Positions 1-10,120 of a DNA stretch of 64,000 nucleotides are shown here, in pieces. Within the stretch, counting starts at the first letter, position 1; the number at the start of each line of letters is the position of its first letter. Source of the DNA: Cristatella mucedo (lineage: Eukaryota > Bryozoa > Phylactolaemata > Cristatellidae); assembly GCA_009760855.2 (NCBI GenBank), contig WPIO01000066.1, positions 1,512,501 through 1,576,500 on the forward strand, read 5' to 3'. Under the pieces are notes generated by a model that made no database searches, was not told where the DNA came from, and saw nothing but the letters and a program-made list of their open reading frames with translations. A program made the position numbers and the translations under genes.

Positions 1-2093
1 TACGGTTACTATCTACTTCCTTTGTCGCTTTGTACTTTCAGCCCGTCAGTAAACATGCGCGGACCGATGAAAAAAAATAGGCAGTGAGTGCCGAGTGTTC
101 AATAAAGAGTGGACAGCAAAATATTTTTCACTGAAGTCCGATCAACAGCTGTATGTCTGACATACCAAGAAACTGTAGCAGTTTGTAAAGAATATAGCAT
201 CAGCCGTCATTTGCCACAAAACATGCAAAACAAGTACGCCAGTCAACAGTCTCCACCAGAACGCGAGGCTACAGCTCAGAGATTGACGGCTAATATACTT
301 ACTCAGCCAAACCTTTTTACAGACGAACTGAGATTCAAGAGTCAAGTACTAAGGCAATTTTTTTGCTGGCACTCAAATTAGCAAAGGCCAGTAAGTCTTT
401 TCCCGAAGTCAAATTTTTAAAAGAATGCATTTGTGACAGCAGGTCTCTTGCATCGGAGAGCAAAGGCAAATTTGGAAAAAACAGTTTATCACGCAAAACT
501 CTGACTCGCCGTGTGGAATTGATTGACGAAGATATAGCCAGCAAATTAAACAAACAGGCGGAGTCCTTCGAGTTTTATTCGCTAGCACTGAATGAAAGTA
601 AAGACTTGAAAGACACTGCTCGGCTCCTAATTTTTATTCAAGGGATTAGCAACCCTTTTGAGATCACAGAGGAATTTTTTACCATGGAGTCCATGAAAGG
701 AAAAATGAGGGGAGAGGACTTGTATAATCAAGTGTCTGCTGTCATTGAGAGAATGAAGCTACCTTGGAGTAAGCTTGATAGTGTCACTATGGATGGATCG
801 CCAAAACATTCTGGGAAAAACGTTGGGCTGCTAAAATAAATGCAGTCAAAAGTGAAAGAGGAAAATCCTGATCAGGATGCTATTTTCCTTCACTGCACCC
901 TTCATCAGGAAGTTCTGTGTAAGTGTATATATTGCAGCTAAGTCGTGCGCCATGAATCCAGTCGTAAAGCCTGCTAAGCTTGTACGAGCAAAAGGACTTC
1001 AGCTTATTGTGTTCCTGGAAGAAACCGATGCAGATCACCAAGACTTACTTTAAAACTCTCCTGCGCACTGGCTAAGTTTGGGCAAAGTCTTTCAAAGAGT
1101 GTGGAAGCTGAAGGATAAGATCACTGCATTTTTGGAGTTAATGAAGAAATCGAACGTTTCCCGAACTAAGTGAAAGAACGGGCTTTGTGACTTTACGTTT
1201 ACTGTGAACATACTTTCGCACATGAATGAGCTAAACACCAAGTTACAGGGGAACGATCAATTTTGTGCACGACATGTACACTTATATTAGTGCCTACAAA
1301 TCCATGCTATCTATTTTCTCCAAAGAAATTTCAAGCAAATCTTTCACTCATTTCCCCACACTAGCCACTCAGAAAGAGGCAAACCGAAATGTGCAGAAAT
1401 AAAATAAATCACTGGTTAGCCTGCACCGAAAATTCTGCCGTCGTTTCTGTGACTTTGAAAAATTGAAAAGTCACTTCAGCTGGTGTCATGTCCCCTGTCA
1501 CAAGACCCTGAAACTGCACCATAGGAGCTGCAGTTGGCACTTATAGATCTTCAGTCTGACTCTGCATTGAAAGAGAAGTTCAACTCTCTTAAACTGATCG
1601 ACTTTTATGCTTCACTTAACGAAGCCACGTTTCCAAACCTCTGGAGAACCGCACAGAAGATGCTGACGCTGTTTGGCTCAATATATGTGTGGGAACAGTG
1701 ACATTTCTTGACATTCAGTGTCACAAAGCAAATCCCGTCACAGATCCAAGTTAACTGACCAACACCTCTAATCTATCTTGAGAATTCTCACAACAAATAT
1801 AACGCCAGACATTGATGCACTTGCAAAAAAAGGAGACAAACACTTTTCTCATTGATACTGAATGGCAGTTCATTACTACGTTTTAATTTATTAAATTTGT
1901 AAAAATGTTTACAATAAACTAAGCATGATTGTGGTTTGTTGACTGTCAAAGGCCTAATATTTGCATGAACTAGTTTTTATATTTTATTTGGATTAGTTCA
2001 CACCAAGACACCATTCTCCTATTCTGGCCCGGCACCTCTGTCGAATTTTAGAAACCATTGTAGCCCGCGAGTCAAAACGTTTGCCCACCTCTG
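1..2093 (+). mobile_element. Decayed hAT transposon, GTF2IRD2/ZBED-like transposase, 3' part
   Basis: Relic of a cut-and-paste hAT transposase of the kind domesticated as GTF2IRD2 and ZBED proteins. Residues from 109 on resemble the N-terminal zinc-finger region (FFTEV, AVCLTY, ETVAV, KEYSISRH), but the second cysteine of the finger is gone. From 363 to 839 an open stretch carries LALNESKD and SVTMDGSPKH, typical of the RNase-H-like core. Further family pieces follow in other frames, interrupted by stops: HFPTLATQKEA near 1350 and DIDALAKKGDKHFSH near 1810-1850, the usual C-terminal dimerisation end. The final bases gtttgcccacctctg (2079-2093) look like a hAT terminal inverted repeat. The matching 5' terminus is not visible and probably lies before the window. 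Several stops and frameshifts make it inactive. Confidence 0.8.
363..839 (+). pseudogene. hAT transposase fragment, longest open piece (158 codons)
   Basis: Longest uninterrupted part of the relic described for 1-2093. It covers the middle of the transposase: a conserved segment around ESFEFYSLALNESKD, then FIQGI and the VTMDGSPKHSGKNVGLL motif, which in the family lies near a catalytic aspartate of the RNase-H fold. The reading frame stops just after GLLK, and the homology then goes on in another frame (LHCTLHQE-like sequence near 890). The piece overlaps the 109-381 open frame by a frameshift. It cannot make a working transposase. Confidence 0.75.
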
Positions 2094-2099
2094 CCATAG

Positions 2100-2562
2100 G
2101 GGCACTGCAGCTTAATGACAGAACTATAAGCCAACATTACTAGGCCATTATAACAAGGACCACTCTGCAGCATCGGCCCTTGGCTGCCGGGAGTGATCTC
2201 TGCCTTATGCTCACTCCTTGGACGGTCCTTTTCGAAGGCGCCCAAGAACTCGGGAGCCTGTATGAAACATCCGGGTTCTAGAGGGGTCTGTTGATGAGAT
2301 GCCCAAGCTCTGAACTCGGTGAAGAATACAGTGAGGAGAACAAGGCCGAGGGTAGCAACCGGCCAGCCACTAGCAGTGGCTGGCTTACCGAAAAGGTAAA
2401 CGGGAGGACTAGGCTGGCGATGTCAAGCTCGACGGGCTACAAGCTAAAATACAATGGTCGGTTGCCAGGTTGCCAGATGAAGTGGAGTAGGTGGAAAACC
2501 AACACCTGCTTAAGGAGTCTCGGATGACGTCCAGCTCACCTAACTGCCGAACAGGCCCAGTC
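2100..2562. other. Unassigned GC-richer stretch with a diverged repeat unit
   Basis: No convincing gene. Bases 2285-2345 (cccaagctctg, then gtgaggagaac) recur in diverged form at about 3100-3155, so both may be pieces of one unrecognised repeat. The 78-codon open frame at 2291-2527 has no features I recognise. Confidence 0.35.
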
Positions 2563-2732
2563 AAATCTTGGTGAACTATGATGGCACACTAGATAAGGCG
2601 GTTGCTTTTCACGACCTTGGTCCTGAGGTCGTGGGTTCGAGACCTGTAGTGGGCAATCCTGTATCACAGCTGCAACCAGTGGTGATAAACGTGAAGGCAC
2701 TTCTGTCACTATTCTAAAGAGGCTGTTCAATC
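2563..2732 (+). mobile_element. SINE-1 copy, tRNA-derived
   Basis: Contains a pol III B-box-like ggttcgagacc (about 2634-2644), preceded by a degraded A-box region and followed by a body with ctgtatcacagctgcaacc and ending near aaagaggctgttcaatcag. The same arrangement recurs at 16729-16895 (both strongly alike) and, more decayed, at 21832, 30890 (minus) and 56235. The repeated layout and the B box are seen; tRNA origin is inferred. Confidence 0.65.
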
Positions 2733-2739
2733 AGTTGAC

Positions 2740-3837
2740 ATTTTATTGCTCGAGGGCAATGTCGAGGTCATATCTAGTCCTCCCACAGCGATGCATCGAT
2801 CTTCCATCTACAAAGCTTATCAGAGAAAAATGAAGGCACATGTCATCCAGACTTTGAGGATGGCCGTATAATCAAGCCTAGACCGTAAAAACTCCTCTTA
2901 AAATAATAGTACCGCATGAATTTCATCTGACATATATTTACCAACTGACAGTGGATAGAAATGCCAATTTATTGAGACATCTCGATCACATATCTCACTT
3001 GATGGCCCTGCAAAACAATCCCACTCTTCAGAAAGTATCAGTCCTCGCAATGGCATCCAAGAGCCAGCTAGCCTCCATGCCACAACAGGGTTAGAGAGGG
3101 GCATGTCAATGAGGAGCCCATACTCAGAGCACGGCCGCAAATCCAGTGAGGAGAACGTGACTCTCCGACCGTGACTGCTTTTCTGTCGATAAGTTCTCTG
3201 CACCTTTCTTCTGCAATTCGTAATTGACAGACAATACATAATTATTTTCTGCTCAAATTATTTTGCAGTCAGATTTTTTAATCAATAGGTCCGCACGGGC
3301 TAACGAACTCCATTCCCTTCTTTTACCAAAAGCCTTTCGTATGAAACGATTTCATGATTTTAATAGGCTGCTATCTGCATTACCCATAAATCCACTGCCA
3401 ATGAATCCTACCAGCTCATGAACGACAAATCAGTCACAATTTCCCTGCCTATGTGTGCTGAAATTGTGCATTTATTTGTCAATTGTTTGGCGTTCTTTTC
3501 CCCTGCGTTTGTAATGTGCTTTGATACTGCCAGGCTGCTATGCATATGTTAATCAAAGGCCTATAATATGGCACACGAATTGCATGCACGGTTTATACAA
3601 CTAGACCCACCTATTTTTTGTGCTGAATGTCTACAGCAAATGCAGTCATTGTCTCAGGCTTATGAGCTTGCAGCAACATTTATTAATAGCTCTACATTCC
3701 CTTTCTGGATGGGAAGCCCACGGAAAATGTCCACGGTATTCTATACTAGTAAAGCTATCTGAATATTGTTTTAGTAATGCAGAGATCAATTCAGCATGGT
3801 TACACCTAGCCATGATTGCTAATTCCATGATATTGTA
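2740..3837. other. No gene recognised
   Basis: AT-rich DNA with short open frames only. Bases 3100-3155 are the second copy of the diverged unit seen at 2285-2345. Nothing else is supported. Confidence 0.4.
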
Positions 3838-3838
3838 G

Positions 3839-3869
<31 letters not shown>

Positions 3870-3913
3870 TACACACACACAAACACACACATGCATGCCC
3901 GCACACACGCCCG

Positions 3914-4001
<88 letters not shown>
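3838..4001 (+). repeat. (CA)n microsatellite, about 165 bp, impure
   Basis: Near-continuous CA dinucleotides with interruptions (CG steps near 3910-3920 and 3968-3974, and ACATAC). The purine-pyrimidine alternation of CA/CG could favour Z-DNA. The open frames across it are low-complexity artefacts. Confidence 0.95.
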
Positions 4002-4003
<2 letters not shown>

Positions 4004-4087
4004 AATATGTGTCTGCGTCTGCATTTGATGTGTGTACCTATTCACACACACAAGGGTACATCAATCATTAATATAGCGTCATAAGTG

Positions 4088-4190
4088 AAAGAAAGTCTTT
4101 ATTCAGGCACTTTGAAAGTGCTTCATTGCTTCAGCCCAAGACCTTACTCGTTGAAGGCCAACCCCTTGCCCAAACCGGAGCAGCTTGTCA
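4088..4190 (-). mobile_element. SINE-2 fragment (decayed)
   Basis: Read on the minus strand, the 3' part has the SINE-2 signature, a cctgaataaagactttc-like tail preceded by a degraded ggtc..cgtgggcttgaa-like B-box region. Better copies are at 43153, 49385 and 57925. It lies directly beside a LINE-A tail. Confidence 0.35.
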
Positions 4191-4197
4191 TTGCAAT

Positions 4198-4312
4198 ATC
4201 TATGCTTACTATGATCGCTCCTGATTCCTTTGCATAAAATGTAAAGCGCCCAGAACAAGATTGAGTTCTCTGAGGGCGCTTTATCAAGTGCATTATTATT
4301 ATCATTATTACT
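4198..4312 (+). mobile_element. LINE-A 3' tail fragment
   Basis: Matches the conserved end of LINE-A: atgtaaagcgcccag, then gattgagttctctgaggg, cgctttatcaagtgc and an ATT-repeat tail. Only the last 110 bases or so are kept, a severe 5' truncation typical of target-primed reverse transcription. Confidence 0.85.
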
Positions 4313-7285
4313 ATAACTATGTAGTAAGCACGGCTCTCCTAAAGTGTTGGAACCCGGGGATGCACGAAACAGCAGCTATTTCCTTGGCCTTGCCATGTAA
4401 CTGTGGGTATATGATTGTGGTTGCTGCCTGAATACACGGCACTATTCCTGTACTAGGAGACGATAGCAGCAATAAAGAACTTCTGTAGCCAAAGATAACG
4501 TGCTTCTCCTATCGCCTATACCATCGCCTAGAGCAGCATATTCAGAAGCAACTGAGCAGCCGTCAGGAGTTCAATACTAGCCATGCAGAAGTAGGCGACT
4601 AGCCAGCCTCTCGACGGCCATTAGCCTCGATGTCGCAAGACCAACTGCTGCTCGGCTCAAAGTCTGGATAACGACTGGCAGAACAGTGCAGGATTTCGGC
4701 TTTCATATCGCTCAATCATATATCGCCGAGTAAGTGTTTCTTAGCCATTATAAACCAGGAATAAGAAAATACTTGCAGTATAATCTAGATATTCTATATA
4801 CTAAGCTACTCTATTCAGCATCTACGAATTTGCCTTCTCTGCTCCTCCTGAGAAACCTCCTATCGTCTAGCCGCCGGCATGTGAGCCGTAAATAAGCGAC
4901 TGGATTAAGTTCGGCAGTAGAACAGGTGAATATTTGGTCAGCCGTTACTGAGGTGACAGCTTAAAAGGCAAAGGTCAAACATCGGCAGGAAGAGGTCAGA
5001 CGGCCTTTAATGGGAGCTTGAGAGCTGTTGCATTACAGTAGAGGGGCTTGCTAGAGATAGCAGATAAATAGTTTAGTTCAGTTTTCGGCTTAACTTAACA
5101 GCCTTATTTCTACAGCTGCAGAAGCACCTCCGTGGCTGTCACTGCTAATTGCAATGAAAACGATGCATCGACCACTGCAGGACTGAACTCAGGACCTGGG
5201 TCCTGAAGACTGAGAGCACCACCCCAATGGCCGAGGATGCAGGGGTCATGCCCTCGTCCTTGGCCCACGAGCAGCAGCTTGCATGCCAGTGGCTAGCTGT
5301 GCTGCTGCCGAGTGTGGCAGAAACTTGGTCAATGTGCCAAGGACTCTCCATTTCTCTCTATCCTATCGGAGGGAGCAGTGGGCTACTCTGCTGTGGTTGT
5401 ACTGTACATTTGGGGTGGAGAGCTAGAACCTGGTTGGTGCTGGCTGCCTACATGAGTGGGGCAGTTAGGCTCGGCCGAGATCGATCAAGCAGCTATGGGG
5501 CAGAGAGTGCTCCGTGTGTGCAGTGGCGAGCAATGGAGACTTGTCAGATGAATGTAAAATTGCTGGAGGATCTTTGCCGGCAGTTGCAGGCGTTCGTACG
5601 GCCAGCCCAACGGGTGCCATGTTTTCCTATAGTGCACATCAATCAGATGCTAGAACGTTCTTAGCCCTGCACTAGCGATCTAGGAAAAGCCCCAATGGTG
5701 TACCAAAATAGCCGCAGCTGCTAATATCCCATGAATGAATAAACAATAAATGCTAAGTGATTCTGCAGCCTCTTTTGTACAGCGACAGATGAGCCTGTAC
5801 GACTATCATCACTACTTGCAGCAGCAATAAAGGATCGCCCACAGCAGGATGTAGATAGTAGATTTGTCGTTGTCACTGGCTGAAGAGCATAAGCAACGTT
5901 TGAAACTGTCTTTATTTCTAGTAAGAAGAACGCGATAAGAATACATGCAAAAATTAAAATTATTAGCAAACGTTGATCAACGATTAAAGACAGTGAAACA
6001 ATATCAGAACTTTTTCCTCCTATTGAAGATATTCAAACACGATCTTTTTCAGAAATGTAAGACAAAAATAAGAACTTATCAATACCGAAAAAAGAACATT
6101 TTCTTAGGTTGAAAAAAATATGCTGCAAAGTAGCAATGTTTGTGAGAAATCAGAGACTGCTCGGTGATAAGTCAATCGTGGCTGCTCGATATATGCTCTG
6201 AAATAGATTGGTAACTCTTCAAAGCTGCAGTAGTGCTCAATCGTTAGGCATGTTGACTGAGTGATGTTGGTTGTCAACTTGGTTGGGCCTGGTTCTTACG
6301 TTTTAAAATCGATGCCGTTTTCCAAATCAGCAATCGCTGTATCGGTTCTCTTGAACGTGCCGTACCCGATCCATATTGATGGTCAATTTCTTAATTTAAA
6401 CTGGAGGACAATGCCACAGTCATTCCTAACAAAAGCCTTGATTGATTACTTGAAATTCTTGCACTTTAGCCGTTACACAGCAGCATAAAAACCGTCCAGT
6501 GCCACATTTCCTAACGGATCTATACCTACACGAGTTTAATCCCTCATAGGAAAGTGTTAAGACGTATTATCAGCTACACGGTGTTATGGAGGACATATTG
6601 CTAATGCAGGTGGAACCTTAGTGGTGATAGGTTTTAGCAACTCCCTCGACAGTCTATCGGGATTGACTACACCATTTACATTGTTCGCTCATAATGGCAA
6701 CATACAGCAGGGAATTTCAGAATGTAGCTGGACTGGGCACAGCACGATGAGATTTAGAAAACAGTTAAGATATTCTGGCCATGTAAGCCTTGTCAATGAC
6801 GATGTTAGGGACCAATAGGTCTGTCAGGCTGATCGTATTTTGGCGTTCGTCTAGTCCACAAGTAGTCGGCCACAGCAGATAGAGCAGGGGTCCTCTCCAT
6901 TTCGATCGTTGAATGCTCAAAACTGCTTGACTGCTGATCTTTGAATTTTACTCGCGATGTGTTAGCTTTGTCGTTCCTTTGCTATCAGCTTTGGCCGAGC
7001 AACCTGGCAGAGCAAAAAGAGTACCAGCCCATTAATGGACACCAAAACTGCATCCAAAATTATCGATAGCCAGTAAGAATCGATCCTATTAGGTCGACAT
7101 GCAAGCCAGAAGATTAGGTGTGCCAGAAACTTATATTTACATACAGGTGCTCATGTATGGATACTGGATGCAGTAGGATCCCTGCTAGTATACACAAAGA
7201 TGTGTCATTCCTAAGTGAGTTTGTACAGGAAAAAAACGATTAAGCCGAGGCTCTAGCTGAATCCATGCAGAGCAGCACCGAGTAG
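4313..7285. other. Long stretch without a recognised gene
   Basis: Mostly AT-rich, repeat-poor sequence. Bases 5100-5680 are GC- and CAG-richer and open over 145 codons on the plus strand (5227-5664). Because this lies downstream of the FRS2-like exons in minus-strand order, I looked there for a further exon, but no frame matched an FRS2 motif. The rest gives only short open frames. Confidence 0.4.
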
Positions 7286-7290
7286 TACCT

Positions 7291-7303
7291 GCACACACGC
7301 ACG

Positions 7304-7382
<79 letters not shown>
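7291..7382 (+). repeat. (CA)n microsatellite in the intron after FRS2-like exon 7704-7438
   Basis: About 90 bp of CA, nearly pure, some 55 bases beyond the splice donor at 7437 when read on the minus strand (TG repeats there). TG tracts close to splice sites can affect splicing in known genes; an effect here is only a possibility. Confidence 0.95.
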
Positions 7383-7386
<4 letters not shown>

Positions 7387-7437
7387 CAACAAACACAGAC
7401 ACAAAGCAGAGCTAAGCCAGGCGCTGCCACAGCCTAC

Positions 7438-7704
7438 CTGTACTTGTGGCTGCAACCTCAGCAGTGGTCCTCTCCTCCTCCACTATCTCGTCCTCCAATT
7501 CTCTGCCGTCGTGCTGAAAGCAGAGCTGAGCACAGTGCAGCTGGCGGGCTACTAGTGGCTGTATCAGGTATGGTGGCTGCTGCTGCCGCTCCTTTAATGC
7601 ATCAATGCAGCTGGATGCACGGTATGGTGATAATGGTAAGCTGACGTCTGCTGCTGCAAAAGGGAAGCGTAGTTTGCAGGCAGCTGCATCGGTCAGAGTC
7701 GTGC
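7438..7704 (-). CDS. FRS2-like adaptor, C-terminal-region exon (copy A)
   Basis: An 89-codon exon on the minus strand, open throughout. It starts after a NAGNAG-type acceptor (gtaggcagcag) and ends at the donor ACAG/GTAGGC; both borders are phase 1. The protein includes LSPYRAS, then QPLVARQLHCAQL and an acidic EDEIVEEERTTAEV tail. Each part aligns in order with the C-terminal half of the exon at 10121-10969 (VSPYEVL, RPITLNLGHQLHYAQF, EVEREEV). The RQLxYxQ core resembles the tyrosine motif near the C-terminus of vertebrate FRS2, but here the tyrosine is replaced by cysteine. It joins the exon at 8554-9237 in frame (GCA G/GC). The intron between them holds a LINE-A copy. It is probably the continuation of the PTB-bearing copy; expression is unproven. 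Confidence 0.55.
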
Positions 7705-7760
7705 CTGCTGCCTACGCCACTACTGGTGCTGCTGCTGCCTCAGAAGTGGTCGCACTCGGT

Positions 7761-8544
7761 AATAATAATAATAATAATTCACTTGATAAAGCGCCCTCAG
7801 AAAACTTAATCTCTTTCTAGGCGCTTTATATTTGCTGCAAAGTGAAATGCAATTGAATGGTAATTAAAATCATGCTTGAAAAACAAACAGAATGAATAAT
7901 ATGGTTAGGAGTGATATGCACAGGGTCAGCATGCAAATGTGGTTAGTGGCAGCATGCACAGTGTCAGTACGAATAAGCACATCAAGGACGAATCACAGGG
8001 GCCCACTAAATGCTGTCCTAAATAGGTGTGTTTTCAAGTTTCTTTTAAATGTTATCAGGTCAGGGGATGTTCTGAAGCAGGTCGGGAGGGTGTTCCAGGC
8101 TTTGGGAGCATACGAACTAAATGCACGGTCTCCAAAGGATTTAAGGTTTGTACGAGGTATTTGCAGACTGTTGGATTTCGAAAAGCGGGTGGTACGATGC
8201 TTGGCCTGATGGGGTAGTATATCTGAGAGGTAGGTTGGAGCCATAGAATGAAGGGACCGAAAAGTGAGCGACAAAACCTTGAAGTCAATCCGTTGATTGG
8301 CTGGTAGCCAGTGCAGGTCGGCGAGAAGTGGAGTAATTTGGCAACTGCGACACTCACTACAGAGAAGCCTAGCTGCAGAGTTTTGCACCAGCTGCTATCG
8401 CCTGATCGCACATGCTGGTAGGCCAGTAAGCAGTGAGTTGCAGAAGTCGAGACGGGATGTCACGAATGCATGGACCAACTTGGACGTGGTATCCTTATCT
8501 AAACAAGCCTGAATTTTAGCAATGTTATGAAGGTGAAAATAGGC
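7761..8544 (-). mobile_element. LINE-A copy inside the FRS2-like intron (sense to the gene)
   Basis: About 785 bp, 5'-truncated. The minus strand encodes the typical LINE-A 3' end of ORF2: ITPLLADLHWLP, RSLHSMAPTYLSDILPHQ, NLKSFGDRAFSSYAPKAWNTLP and LKTHLFRTAFSG, with one frameshift. The ATT-repeat tail sits at 7761-7778. Almost the whole intron between the FRS2-like exons consists of this element. Confidence 0.92.
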
Positions 8545-8553
8545 ACTGCATAC

Positions 8554-9237
8554 CTGCCGACATCTGCTGCCGCACCTCTGCTGCAGTCCAAGCTGCAAGC
8601 GCCGATGGAGCCGTAGCCTTGCTGTCATCGGCACCAACCATGAAGAACTTCTGCTGCAAAACGAGAGCTTGCTGCCGATGCCACGACTGTGGCTGCACGG
8701 GCTGCCCAATATCGATGGCTTCAACAGAAATACCGCTATCAAGCAGGCTCTCTTCTAGGGCACGTAGCAGCTCGTCACTGTATGAACACTCAAACTTCAC
8801 AACTTGCGGCTCGCCAGAGCCTGGACGGCTGCATTCGAGCATCAACTGTTCCTCGTCGGAGAAGCCCAAGTGGCCAATGGAGCTGAGTGGATACCCGGAC
8901 ACGACGCCTCCAGCACCGTCCTGGAGAATAAGCGCTAGTATCCGGTCTGATGTAACCTCCAGGTAGCCCCTGACCAGTGGAATGCCGCATTCATCCAGCC
9001 ACTGTACACAGAACACTCTTCTTGGGCTGCTGCTACTGTTGCTACCTCTGCCGAAGCTCAGGGTTCGACCTTCGTTTTTTCGTTTTCCGTGATTCCTCAT
9101 TTTATTCCAGGCAACTTGCATGTTGCTCTGATCTCCCACTTCGGGGCCACTGCCGGGTGTCGGCTGCACCTCTGTCTGGGAAACGGCAGAGTTGAAGGCT
9201 TCTATGGACAGAGTGCTGGTCGAGCACCATATGACAT
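8554..9237 (-). CDS. FRS2-like adaptor exon with complete IRS-type PTB domain (copy A)
   Basis: A 228-codon minus-strand exon, phase 1 at both ends: acceptor TTTCAG at 9238, donor GGCAG/GTATGC at 8553. FRS2 and DOK adaptors use an IRS-type PTB domain to bind activated receptor tyrosine kinases at the inner membrane. The domain is seen as VFCVQWLDECGIPLVRGYLE, then YPLSSIGHLGF, MLECSRPGSG, VVKFECSYSDELLRALEESL and LDSGISV. These follow the FRS2 order of FKV..D..G, LRRYG, FESGR, FAFKC..AEELF and NNSINV. The RRYG arginines are replaced by G and H. The start equivalent to MGSRSS in the 10.1-11.0 kb copy reads ATA TGG, so the myristoylation start is lost. An upstream ATG at 9283 would instead give a hydrophobic leader, but that lies in what looks like intron. 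Spliced to exon 10121-10969, the frame is kept. Confidence 0.6.
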
Positions 9238-10120
9238 CTGAAACGAGGAACAGCAATAGAGCAGGTGAGACCTTGCTGGGCAAGATGGAAACTCTCGTAC
9301 CAAACGTTTGTCAGAGATCGGTCGCAGGAAATTGTAAGTCGAGACATCTCCGACTTGAGCACAGTAGAACAAACTAGACGTGCACCTATTTATCACAGCG
9401 TTTAGTATGTCCCTATGATTCGACATTTATGCAGAATAGCAGTCGTGATAGATACTGCAGCAGGCACAGCAGGAGAGGCAGTAGATGCAATGCAGTAGAT
9501 GTCAGTCTGCAAAGTCCACAAAGCCGCAAACACCATGCCTGTGTGTGTTAAGCAGGAGGGTTATGAATAGCACACTCAGAGCTTAAGTGGCACTCTGTAG
9601 CCCCATACTTCACATCAGGCGACAATAAAAATGTTAGAATAAAGCTGAATCAAGAGAGCATTTGAAGTAGTGAGTTCCATGAAATTAGCAGTTCAGGTGA
9701 CTGAAAAAGATGGGCCATAGCCGGAAATGGGAGAGAGAAGATGTGGTTGAATAAAAATAATAATTGAGGAAGTGAGCTGGACACCCTAGGGCCGGCACAG
9801 TAGAAGGTTATGTATCCAATCGTCTTAAGGCAGAGGAAGAGGACAAGCTAATGCAATGTCCTTACAGGACCCCAGAGAGCACAAGGAACATGACAGTGAC
9901 GAGGAAGTGATGGTAAGAAGTATTAAATTCACAGTCATCTGGGTGTCCTCCTTTCAAATGTGGCCATTCATTAGTCGACCATGTGAGCTCCACGGTCAAA
10001 TCACATAAAATATATATTATTATTATTGTTTATATTATTGTAATTATTCCTATTGTTGCTACAGTAGCAGGGCTGAAATAACGAAAGCAGAGCTCTGCCA
10101 GGAGCTGCAGTACAGCCTAC
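9238..10120 (-). other. Intron between the two FRS2-like copies
   Basis: Read on the minus strand, it runs from the donor CCAG/GTAGGC (10120) to the acceptor TTCCTCGTTTCAG (9238). The first 45 bases are homologous to the intron after exon 7438-7704 (GTAGGCTGT...AGCTCTGCTTT). The last 120 or so resemble the sequence upstream of exon 10121-10969. This marks both edges of the tandem duplication. No other feature is visible. Confidence 0.5.

Noticed and set aside
2634-2644. B box suggesting a tRNA gene
   Set aside because: Belongs to a repeated SINE with a degraded acceptor stem, not to a tRNA gene.
3646-4051. Cys/Val-rich open frames over the CA repeat
   Set aside because: Pure low-complexity translation of a CA/TG microsatellite; no start context or splice sites.
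5100-5680. Possible further exon of the FRS2-like gene
   Set aside because: GC- and CAG-rich and in the right direction, but none of the three minus-strand frames showed an FRS2 motif or a continuous exon with clear borders.
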